Shown piece after piece: positions 1 through 7,014 of a stretch of DNA of 64,000 bases; the stretch's first letter is position 1; every line of letters begins with the position of its first letter. The notes beneath the pieces were generated by a model, which did not search any database, was not told the origin of the DNA, and saw only the letters and a program-made list of their open reading frames with translations. Location of the stretch: contig NZ_CP020028.1 in the NCBI RefSeq assembly GCF_002240415.1, positions 5,126,001 to 5,190,000 on the forward strand, read 5' to 3'. The DNA is from Paenibacillus kribbensis. GTDB taxonomy: Bacteria > Bacillota > Bacilli > Paenibacillales > Paenibacillaceae. The position numbers and the translations under genes were made by a program.

Positions 1-928
1 GTTTCAGCTCCACCAGTGTCCACGGCTTGAATTTCCATTTTTCAGTCCCTTGGCCTTCGGCATCGACAAACATATGCTCAAACTGGAAAACCATATTCAG
101 CTCATGCCGCTGGTCACCTACATAATCAAGCGCTTGCTCCGGGCCCAGACCAGAGGTTTCACCGACAGTCATTAAGGGATAACGCATCAGCACTTTTTCA
201 TTCAGCATGCGCAGAAGATCATGCACCTGCTCCAGATTGGAAAAAAGCTGATAGGCTCGCACCCATGTTCTTTTATCGGGATTATCAGCATCCGGCAGTC
301 CTTCAGCTTTGACAATATGGGCAATGGCGTCAAAACGGAAACCATCGATCCCCTTTTTTAGCCACCATTCCACCATACGATAGAGCTCGCCTACCATCTC
401 TTCATTTTCCCAGTTTAAGTCCGGCTGGTGCTCGGAGTACAAATGCATGTAATATTCGTCTGTAAGCTTGTCATATTTCCACACAGAACCGGAAAAATAC
501 GATTCCCAGTTGTTCGGATATCCGCCATTTTTGCCTGTTCGCCATATGTAGTAATCCCGCTTCGGATTATCCTTGGATGAGCGTGATTCCGTAAACCACG
601 GATGCTCATCTGATGTGTGGTTTAATACCAGATCCATCATGATTTTGATGCCTCGTTCATGCGCCTTGTGCAGGAGTTCATCAAAGTCATCCATCGTTCC
701 GAACTCATCCATAATGGCATAATAATCACTAATATCGTAGCCGTTATCATGATTGGGCGATTTGTACACCGGGCAAATCCAGATCACATCAATACCCAGT
801 TCACACAGATAATCCAGTCTGGACTGGATACCCTGCAAATCTCCTTTTCCGTCTCCATCAGAATCCTGAAAGCTGATGGGATATATCTGATATACCACAG
901 CTTCCTTCCACCATATTTTTTTAAGCAT
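1..928 (-). CDS. GH13 alpha-glucosidase (oligo-1,6-glucosidase type), 3' end outside window
   Basis: The N-terminal 309 residues of an alpha-amylase-superfamily (GH13) glucosidase are present; the gene runs off the left edge. The start at 928 follows an AGGAGGG ribosome binding site. The protein opens with the typical sequence KKIWWKEAVVYQIYPISF. It then shows DLVLNHTSDEHPWF, GFRFDAIAHIV with the expected Asp nucleophile, and TVGETSG with the acid/base Glu. These are marks of the oligo-1,6-glucosidase / trehalose-6-phosphate hydrolase subgroup, which cleaves short alpha-glucosides in the cytoplasm. No signal peptide is seen. Exact substrate cannot be decided from this part, and no sugar-uptake gene is visible next to it. 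Confidence 0.9.
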   Translation of the reverse strand, partial: MLKKIWWKEAVVYQIYPISFQDSDGDGKGDLQGIQSRLDYLCELGIDVIWICPVYKSPNHDNGYDISDYYAIMDEFGTMDDFDELLHKAHERGIKIMMDLVLNHTSDEHPWFTESRSSKDNPKRDYYIWRTGKNGGYPNNWESYFSGSVWKYDKLTDEYYMHLYSEHQPDLNWENEEMVGELYRMVEWWLKKGIDGFRFDAIAHIVKAEGLPDADNPDKRTWVRAYQLFSNLEQVHDLLRMLNEKVLMRYPLMTVGETSGLGPEQALDYVGDQRHELNMVFQFEHMFVDAEGQGTEKWKFKPWTLVELK

Positions 929-1059
929 GTTTCCCTCCTGTAGCTTCTCTGTACATCCAATAGCTTATGCTGTTAACATATACGCAATACCTGCTGGCGA
1001 ATCGTTATTTAGAGGAATAGGATCAGTGAGGCCATTCTTAAATCAAAGGAGGAATTCAT

Positions 1060-2151
1060 GTGAGACATCGAGCCAAGGAGCCCAGAGATCTGATTGTAGA
1101 GTCTGCTGTAATCCCCCCAAATATCCATGTGGATGTGGAATCAGCCACCGAAGGGGGAACCCGCCGCCTGATGCTTAGCGATAACCCGGAGACACTGACC
1201 CACGTGACTGTACCTACCGAGCAAGCCACCCTGTGGCATGATGTGGTTCGTACCACAACCCGAACGGTCAAGCACCGCATTTTCGGGTGGCACTACAACA
1301 AAATCGGAGGCCCCGTTAAGCTGGGCATTACGGTGGAGAACAAAAATCATGCTGTGCTGGAAGTACGTCATATGGAACGCGCTCTTGAGATTGCGCCTGA
1401 GGATGGCAACTGGATTATAGATGTCGGGCAATCCATTGCCAAAAGCTGTTTGGCGGGTACGATGAAACGTCGGAAGCCCGTTGACCGTCATAAATTCGGC
1501 AGAGGCACCGCCCTGTTGGAGGAATTCGAGCTGCCCGAAGGATCGCTGGCCGGATTCACTTACGACTTCACGGTGGAATATGGCGAAGGCCACGGTACGC
1601 TGGACTACGTCATTCGCACCGTGATCAGCAAGGACACACGGGTCGACCTGCGCCAGATTCATACGGATGCGCTTCCGCCCGTACCTCCACCACAGGCGCA
1701 TCCACGGGGGGCATGGTCCTTTTCCGAAACGAATGCGCGGATGCCAGCGTACGTGGTAGGGCAAAGCGCCAATTATCGGGCGTGTGCCACTAAAAAACTG
1801 AACGGCGAGACTCCTGCCGATCTGCTGTTTACCGGGGCACGCAGCGAGCTGGGCCCCGCGCTGGACAACCGTGGACAATTCGGCACCATATACAATGCGA
1901 CCATTCCCATCGTTAATAACAGTGACAAGGTACGTACCGTGCGGATTTATGCGAATCCACGTGGGGGTGCATTCGCCGGGTCTGTACGCATAGACAATCG
2001 TGTATATGGTATTCCTCTGCTGCAAGATAATACCAAGGTATGCCGATTGGCTGATATCAGCGTTCCGCCCGGCAGGTCCAGCTATGCTCTCAGCTTCATG
2101 GTCGCAGGCAGTGCAACTACGCCGCTAGGTCTGTACGTTATCACGCTATAG
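1060..2151 (+). CDS. Unrecognised 363-residue protein
   Basis: The GTG start lies 7 bases after AAAGGAGG; an out-of-frame ATG at 1058 overlaps it and meets a stop at once. No signal peptide or membrane segment is seen. The middle has a WHYNKIGG segment and a run of alternating hydrophobic residues that suggests a beta-rich fold. The last 70 residues (VRIYANPRGGAFAGSV, then ISVPPGRSSYALSFMVAG) look like a beta-sandwich end. I do not recognise the family. It stands alone, divergent from the alpha-glucosidase and convergent with the SDR operon, with a shared terminator downstream. A long antisense open frame over 1141-2025 is a codon-bias shadow. Cytoplasmic location is an inference from the lack of a signal. 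Confidence 0.75.
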   Translation: MRHRAKEPRDLIVESAVIPPNIHVDVESATEGGTRRLMLSDNPETLTHVTVPTEQATLWHDVVRTTTRTVKHRIFGWHYNKIGGPVKLGITVENKNHAVLEVRHMERALEIAPEDGNWIIDVGQSIAKSCLAGTMKRRKPVDRHKFGRGTALLEEFELPEGSLAGFTYDFTVEYGEGHGTLDYVIRTVISKDTRVDLRQIHTDALPPVPPPQAHPRGAWSFSETNARMPAYVVGQSANYRACATKKLNGETPADLLFTGARSELGPALDNRGQFGTIYNATIPIVNNSDKVRTVRIYANPRGGAFAGSVRIDNRVYGIPLLQDNTKVCRLADISVPPGRSSYALSFMVAGSATTPLGLYVITL

Positions 2152-2185
2152 TTATACTCATGATGACTGCTTCGTCATTAGCGTA

Positions 2186-2236
2186 AAAAAAAGCGCGAGT
2201 TCAAGGGTTATTTCCCCCTATAACTCGTGCTTTTTG
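2186..2236. terminator. Bidirectional intrinsic terminator
   Basis: An inverted repeat, GCGCGAGTT (2193-2201) with AACTCGTGC (2222-2230, one G-U pair), is flanked by an A-run on the left and a T-run on the right. It can therefore end transcription of both convergent genes. Confidence 0.85.
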
Positions 2237-2307
2237 GATTATGCTCGCCCATTTGAGCAGGTTATGAATAGTTGTTCTTTAGTTGCCCAAACACACTTGA
2301 TACCGCT

Positions 2308-3096
2308 CTATTTGAACCGTTGGACCTGCCTCGAAGGCATAATGGTCAACTCCGGAATGTTGACATGCTCCGGCTGCTCCAGTGCATAAAGGGCGGCTTC
2401 TGCAACATCATCAGGATGCAGCGGTAAAACGCTCGAAGCAAACGCCCGAATCTCCTGCTCGGGATATCCGGCCACCTGCGAAAATTCCGTCGCCACCGCC
2501 CCGGGGTGAATCGCAGTTACACGAATTCCTTGCGTACTGGTCTCCAAACGCAATGCGGAGGCTATGGCGCTAACGCCGTACTTGGTAGCGCTGTATAGTC
2601 CTCCTCCGGCAACCACTTCCTTCGCTGCAATAGAGGAGACAATGACAACATCCCCCTTGGCCTGTTCCCTCATTGGCTGAAGCCCATACTTCAGTGTCAG
2701 GACAAGACCGTGCACATTCGTCTTGTAAAGCTCCTCCCATCGTTCCAGGTCCACTTCTGCCAGTGGGCTTCGATACCCGAAGCCGGCATTGGCAACAATA
2801 ATGTCAAGCCGTCCCCAGTGTTCAAGAATGGCATGGACCGCCTGCTGTACATCTTCAGCTTTTTGGATATCGGCAGGTATTGCCATGACCTCGTACAATC
2901 CCTCTTGGTGCAAGTCGCGAACCAATTCGTCCAATCGCTCCTGACGACGTGCCAATACAGCTACATATGCGCCTCGCTTTGTCAGTTTTCTTGCAATCGA
3001 TGCCCCAATGCCGCTGCTTGCGCCTGTTACCAAAGCTACTTTATCGGCTAGGCTTTCCTTCCCTTTCCAGGATAAATCCAACTCATCCAATATCAT
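2308..3096 (-). CDS. Short-chain dehydrogenase/reductase (SDR family)
   Basis: This is a 262-residue classical SDR oxidoreductase. The NAD(P)-binding motif TGASSGIG lies near residue 25, the NAG motif (ANAGFG) near residue 105, and the catalytic YSATKYG (YxxxK) near residue 170. It starts 6 bases after GGGGAGGG. The HPGAVATEF segment and the C-terminal ALEQPEHVNIPELTIMP segment resemble the NADP-dependent YdfG/serine-dehydrogenase-like subgroup, but the substrate is unknown. It is the last gene of a three-gene operon (MDR, SMP-30-like, SDR) on the minus strand, only 18 bases after the previous stop. The operon probably handles one alcohol/carbonyl/lactone substrate and is likely controlled by the palindrome at 5356-5412. 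Confidence 0.9.
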   Translation of the reverse strand: MILDELDLSWKGKESLADKVALVTGASSGIGASIARKLTKRGAYVAVLARRQERLDELVRDLHQEGLYEVMAIPADIQKAEDVQQAVHAILEHWGRLDIIVANAGFGYRSPLAEVDLERWEELYKTNVHGLVLTLKYGLQPMREQAKGDVVIVSSIAAKEVVAGGGLYSATKYGVSAIASALRLETSTQGIRVTAIHPGAVATEFSQVAGYPEQEIRAFASSVLPLHPDDVAEAALYALEQPEHVNIPELTIMPSRQVQRFK

Positions 3097-3114
3097 GTTA
3101 AACCCTCCCCAAGC

Positions 3115-4272
3115 TTATTTGGTTAAAAGCACGCGATGAACGCCCTGGCTGCCTCCAGGAGCTGTGCCTATATATAAATATCCGTCATGGTTTACAGCCG
3201 TAGTTACGCCATAAAGCGAGCCTGCAGGATCATGCCAGCTTCCGATGAGTTTCCCCTGCGAATTAAGCTCCACAGCAAGCCCATGCTTCACAGGTGCGCT
3301 TGCACCGCTAAGCAGCGATTGAGGCAATTTGGCCATCATCCCAGCCAACCACGGGCTTCCATGCATCTGATCTACAAAGGGAATACGTGTCGTGAAGAGA
3401 CCGACCCAGAAATGGCCTTGATAATCACGCGTAATGTTATCCGGAAAACCGGCGAGATTATCCGCAAAAATATCCGAAGTCCCCTTCTTCGGCCCTTTGA
3501 GCCAGTATCTGGTCAATTGGTAGTGATACGACTCTGCCACAAGCACAAAATCTTCGTCCGCAGACAAGGCAACCCCGTTCGCAAAATAAAGGCCCTCCAA
3601 CATAACTGTCGTCTGCTTGGTCGCCGGATCATATTTCAGCAAACGTCCATGTGGCTTGTTCTCGGCGATTTCTTTGAAGGTCACTCTGCCATAATTGGAG
3701 GTGTCAGAAAAATAAATAGTGCCATCTTTAGCAATATCTAGCTCATTGGCCAAATAGATCGGTGTGCCGTCGACTTGATCGGCCAACACCGTCACGTTCC
3801 CGGAAGGATCTACAGATAGCAGCCCCTTCTGGACATCCGTAACGATCAGATTTCCACTAGCGTCAAACATAAGTCCATTGGGTGTTCCTTTGGTATCTGC
3901 ATATAGCTGGGCCTTTTGCGGATTGCCCTTTCCATCAAAGGCAACCTTATAAATTTTCCCGTCGGAGTCTCCCGTATATAAAGTGCCTTCCTTGTCAAAG
4001 GTGATAAATTCCGGAAACTTAGGGGCATCTGTAACAAGCTCTGCGGAGCTGAGTTTGTTGTTTTGTTGCCATGGACCCGCTTGTTCAAAAGAGGGGGCCG
4101 AAGGTGCAAGCCATTTTGCAGGCTGGACAGGGGAAGGGATGAGCATAAAAATAACCACTCCCAGAAAGATTACCGCCAGCAGCGATAATCCGGTTCTGCG
4201 TACCCATTTACGCGGTTTCTTATTCTTTCTTCCTTGAGATTCTTTGATGGACAAATCAGGTTTACTGGGCAT
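3115..4272 (-). CDS. Membrane-anchored SMP-30/strictosidine-synthase-like beta-propeller
   Basis: The 385-residue protein begins with a basic, lysine-rich stretch and one membrane segment (about residues 26-46, LSLLAVIFLGVVIFMLIPSP). The remainder therefore lies outside the membrane. The body has repeated blades such as FDKEGTLYTGDSDGKIYKV and DASGNLIVTDVQKGLL, and the family-typical LANELDIAKDGTIYFSDTSN and GVALSADEDFVLVAES. This family includes gluconolactonases and strictosidine-synthase-like hydrolases. The start is preceded by AGGAGG. It lies between the MDR and SDR genes, so a lactone or ester hydrolase role beside two dehydrogenases is plausible but inferred. Confidence 0.85.
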   Translation of the reverse strand: MPSKPDLSIKESQGRKNKKPRKWVRRTGLSLLAVIFLGVVIFMLIPSPVQPAKWLAPSAPSFEQAGPWQQNNKLSSAELVTDAPKFPEFITFDKEGTLYTGDSDGKIYKVAFDGKGNPQKAQLYADTKGTPNGLMFDASGNLIVTDVQKGLLSVDPSGNVTVLADQVDGTPIYLANELDIAKDGTIYFSDTSNYGRVTFKEIAENKPHGRLLKYDPATKQTTVMLEGLYFANGVALSADEDFVLVAESYHYQLTRYWLKGPKKGTSDIFADNLAGFPDNITRDYQGHFWVGLFTTRIPFVDQMHGSPWLAGMMAKLPQSLLSGASAPVKHGLAVELNSQGKLIGSWHDPAGSLYGVTTAVNHDGYLYIGTAPGGSQGVHRVLLTK

Positions 4273-4301
4273 GAGTGCCTCCTATGTGATGTGAATAATA
4301 T

Positions 4302-5315
4302 TTATATTTGAACGACGATTTTACCGAAATACTGTTTTCCTTCAGCCAAAAGTGCAAAGGCTTCACCGATTCGGTTGAGCGGGAATACCCGGTCGATGAC
4401 AGGATGTAGCTGATGGTGGGAAATGGCACGATTCATGTTTTCGAAATGTTCCCTGTTACCGACTTGACTGCCACGAATCGTCGCAGCCTTCTGCAAAATG
4501 CTGGTGACATCGAACTCAGGAATGGTCAAGCCCGATAAGAATCCGATCATGCTCACAGTCCCTCCGGTACGAAGTGCATTGATGGATTGTGCCATTGTTG
4601 CCGCTCCCCCCACATCCAGGACATGGTCGACTCCGCCGCCTGTCAGCTCCAGAGCCACCTTATCCCACTCGGGAACTTCCGAATAGTTTATTGTCTGCCA
4701 TGCGCCGAGAGCTTTTGCCCGTTCCAGCTTGTCATTGCTGCTCGATGTGATAATTACCCGTGCTCCTGCCATCAGAGAGAATTGAAGCCCAAAGATGGAG
4801 ACACCGCCTGTTCCTTGCAAGAGCACCGTATCCCCCGCTCGCAGCCCGCCGGATTCCATCAGCATGCTCCATGCGGTTAATGCCGCAATTGGCAAGGTGG
4901 AAGACTCCTCCCAAGTAAGGTGATCCGGAATGGCGACGACCCCTTCTTCATGTAGAACGATATATTCAGCCGCCACTCCGCTGAGCGGGCCTCCCAGACT
5001 GTCCTTTAATACCTCCGCTCTCGTGCTCCCGCCAATGAATTTCTGTTGTAAATTTCCCGCTACCCTTTGTCCAATCTGAAATTTTGTCACTCCTTCGCCC
5101 ACAGCTACAATTTCACCCGCTCCATCGGATAACGGAATGAAGGGAAATTGAATGCCGATCGGCATTACTCCATTAAGTATTACCAAATCTCGATAATTAA
5201 GAGACGCTGCCCTTATGCGGATCAGAACCTCCAGCCGTCCCGGCACCGGTATGTCGAGCTCCGTCAAGGTTAATTCTTCAAAGCCAAAACCGTTTTTAAG
5301 TTGCACTGCTTTCAT
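4302..5315 (-). CDS. MDR-family NAD(P)-dependent alcohol dehydrogenase/quinone oxidoreductase-like
   Basis: This medium-chain dehydrogenase/reductase has 337 residues from the start MKAVQLKNGFG, chosen because GGGAGGAC sits just upstream. An in-frame ATG 39 bases further up lacks a ribosome binding site and lies in the promoter region. It has the GroES-like half with GDGAGEIVAVG, the nucleotide-binding turn LLQGTGGVSIFGLQF, and VDHVLDVGG. The usual catalytic zinc-ligand cysteines are not seen, so it is probably zinc-independent. It is the first gene of the MDR/SMP-30-like/SDR operon. A 57-bp palindrome overlaps its promoter. Confidence 0.87.
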   Translation of the reverse strand: MKAVQLKNGFGFEELTLTELDIPVPGRLEVLIRIRAASLNYRDLVILNGVMPIGIQFPFIPLSDGAGEIVAVGEGVTKFQIGQRVAGNLQQKFIGGSTRAEVLKDSLGGPLSGVAAEYIVLHEEGVVAIPDHLTWEESSTLPIAALTAWSMLMESGGLRAGDTVLLQGTGGVSIFGLQFSLMAGARVIITSSSNDKLERAKALGAWQTINYSEVPEWDKVALELTGGGVDHVLDVGGAATMAQSINALRTGGTVSMIGFLSGLTIPEFDVTSILQKAATIRGSQVGNREHFENMNRAISHHQLHPVIDRVFPLNRIGEAFALLAEGKQYFGKIVVQI

Positions 5316-5355
5316 TTTGGTTGTCCTCCCTGCAATGTTAAATTTTTTACCCATT

Positions 5356-5412
5356 ATAGATACAGTGTATTATACAGGAAACAATGTTTCCTGTATAATA
5401 CACTGTATCTAT
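5356..5412. promoter_or_regulatory. 57-bp near-perfect palindrome, probable TetR-type operator/promoter
   Basis: Arms of 28 bases (5356-5383 and 5385-5412) are perfect inverted copies around a single central A at 5384. Each arm contains the smaller palindrome ATACA-N-TGTAT (5360-5370 and 5398-5408), with centres 38 bp apart. Minus-strand TATAAT boxes lie inside and at the right place for the MDR operon. Nested palindromes over a promoter are typical of TetR/AcrR-family repressor sites. No regulator gene lies next to it. Confidence 0.7.
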
Positions 5413-5462
5413 TTATCTTCAAAACGTCAATATTTACTTTAAAAATAAAACGCGTCGTAAAA

Positions 5463-5551
5463 CTGCCTCCGCTTTTTTAACGTTTCTTACCAAGTAAAAA
5501 TTGGAGGCAGGGTCACTTTCGCTTGCCCATAACTTGCTCAGGTAGGCAAGC
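5463..5551. other. Two consecutive stem-loops in the intergenic region
   Basis: CTGCCTCC (5463-5470) pairs with GGAGGCAG (5503-5510), and GCTTGCC (5521-5527) pairs with GGCAAGC (5545-5551). Together with the terminator that follows they form three hairpins in 145 bases. This may be the 3' untranslated region of the EAL gene or a small RNA. No ORF is convincing here. Confidence 0.5.
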
Positions 5552-5558
5552 ATGAACC

Positions 5559-5607
5559 AAAAAACGCGAGTTGCAGAGGTGGAATAACCTCTGCACTCGC
5601 GTTTTTT
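5559..5607 (-). terminator. Intrinsic terminator of the EAL gene
   Basis: The stem CGCGAGTTGCAGAGG (5565-5579) pairs with CCTCTGCACTCGCG on the right (about 5588-5601), with one bulge. The stem is flanked by A6 and T6 runs, so it works in both directions; the gene it serves is on the minus strand. Confidence 0.9.
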
Positions 5608-5702
5608 ACATTAATGGTGATATAAACACTGTCAATACAGTTAAAATTTTGCCTATGAGACAGACCCATTTAAGCTCCACATTTTATAGAACGTGCTTCT
5701 GA

Positions 5703-6749
5703 CTACACTACTCTACTAAGCACAAAATTGGAGGGCGGGCCAGACTCCGGCTTGCCAAACAAATAACCCTGAGCCAGGGACACACCTGCTTCACGACAAA
5801 ATTCAAAATCCTCCATCTGCTCAACGCCTTCAGCCAGCACCTGGCCGCCAAAGCGCGAAGCCGATTCCACGATCCCCGTAATTTGTCGCTGCTGATCACT
5901 GTTGCGATGACAACCATCAATTAAACTTCGATCAATTTTGACATAATCCGGCTGGAGGCAATTCATAAGCTCTGTCGTAGAATAACCCGCCCCCACATCG
6001 TCCAGTGCCACTGAAACTCCTCGTGTACGATATTGTTCAAAAATTTGATGCAAAACATTCAGGTCGTCAATTTCTTCCGTCTCTACGACCTCAAACACAA
6101 AATCCTCCGTATTCATGGACAACCGATCAATCGTCTCAAAGGTATGATTCAAGCAATAGGCCGGATTATAGATGGTTGAAGGGAGAAAGTTAATAAACCG
6201 TTTAATCCCCGCAGGGAGACATGCTGCACTTTTTTCAATAGCGGAAATACGAGCCAAGCGATCCAAATGAGCATGCAAGCCGGCTTCACGGGCAATTTCA
6301 AACAGTCGAAAAGGCTGAAAGGGCCGCTCCGAATGTGACGGACGCAGCAAGAACTCAAACCCGATAATGTTCAGGTTGTGGTCAACAATAGGCTGCATGT
6401 GGCTTGAAAAGCTTTTGTCCCTAATGATACTCATCATATCCGCGTGTTGAATTCTGGCTTGCAATTGGCTAAATAGAAGCCAGTCCTCATATCCTTCCAC
6501 ATGATTCAGTCCGATCGCCACAGCCTCCATATGTAGGAGCCATTCCTGGGGAAGACGAGCCAGTCCGTTAACCAGCTGCTTCAGCTCTGAATGGCTGTCA
6601 TACTTAAACACTATTCCGTCCTCGCAGCATTGTTGCGGTAGTATACCCAAGCCATCTAATGCCAGATTAAGCGACACCCTGGGGTGCCTGATCTTCAGCA
6701 ATCCTTGATCTCTAATAGGTAATATGATGCTGCAACTGCTGCATGTCAT
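5703..6749 (-). CDS. EAL-domain c-di-GMP phosphodiesterase
   Basis: The start MTCSSCSIILP is chosen because GGGAGG lies 6-7 bases upstream; an in-frame ATG at 6770 is less well placed. The protein has 348 residues: an N-terminal region of about 110 residues without a recognised sensor, then an EAL domain. The signature is present as GFEFLLRP (E-F-L in place of E-A-L). It is followed by NFLPSTI, EVVETEEID, the DDVGAGYS loop, VKIDRSLID, AEGVE and QGYLFGKP. The acidic and Lys residues needed for metal binding and catalysis are in place, so activity is likely. The reaction would be c-di-GMP to pGpG in the cytoplasm. A CxxC pair at residues 3-6 might bind metal. It stands as a single transcription unit. 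Confidence 0.9.
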   Translation of the reverse strand: MTCSSCSIILPIRDQGLLKIRHPRVSLNLALDGLGILPQQCCEDGIVFKYDSHSELKQLVNGLARLPQEWLLHMEAVAIGLNHVEGYEDWLLFSQLQARIQHADMMSIIRDKSFSSHMQPIVDHNLNIIGFEFLLRPSHSERPFQPFRLFEIAREAGLHAHLDRLARISAIEKSAACLPAGIKRFINFLPSTIYNPAYCLNHTFETIDRLSMNTEDFVFEVVETEEIDDLNVLHQIFEQYRTRGVSVALDDVGAGYSTTELMNCLQPDYVKIDRSLIDGCHRNSDQQRQITGIVESASRFGGQVLAEGVEQMEDFEFCREAGVSLAQGYLFGKPESGPPSNFVLSRVV

Positions 6750-6940
6750 AATGGTCCTCCCTGGGAACAATTTTCCGGTTTTTTCACCATTATATCACAA
6801 ATATCTAGAACAAAAGTACTATAAAATCAAGAAAAACAAGGTCGCCACCAGTCGAAACTTAGGACTTAAGTGTATATCCGACAAAAAACAAAGTCTTTTG
6901 CACCAATTTCCAATTTCAATATTATTTTTCATAAAAGGCA

Positions 6941-6980
6941 AAAAAAAACAGCAAGTCTCCTGAATAGAGACTTGCTGCTT
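6941..6980 (-). terminator. Intrinsic terminator of the cyclic-nucleotide phosphodiesterase gene
   Basis: AGCAAGTCTC pairs with GAGACTTGCT around a 7-base loop (about 6950-6976). An A8 run on the left gives a U-run on the minus-strand transcript. Confidence 0.85.
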
Positions 6981-7014
6981 AGCTCTGATTAAATCTGGAA
7001 CTGGAAAGGCAAAC

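Noticed and set aside
1141..2025. Long minus-strand open frame of 294 codons
   Set aside because: It lies over the plus-strand gene at 1060-2151, has no ribosome binding site and no recognisable domain; codon-bias shadow.
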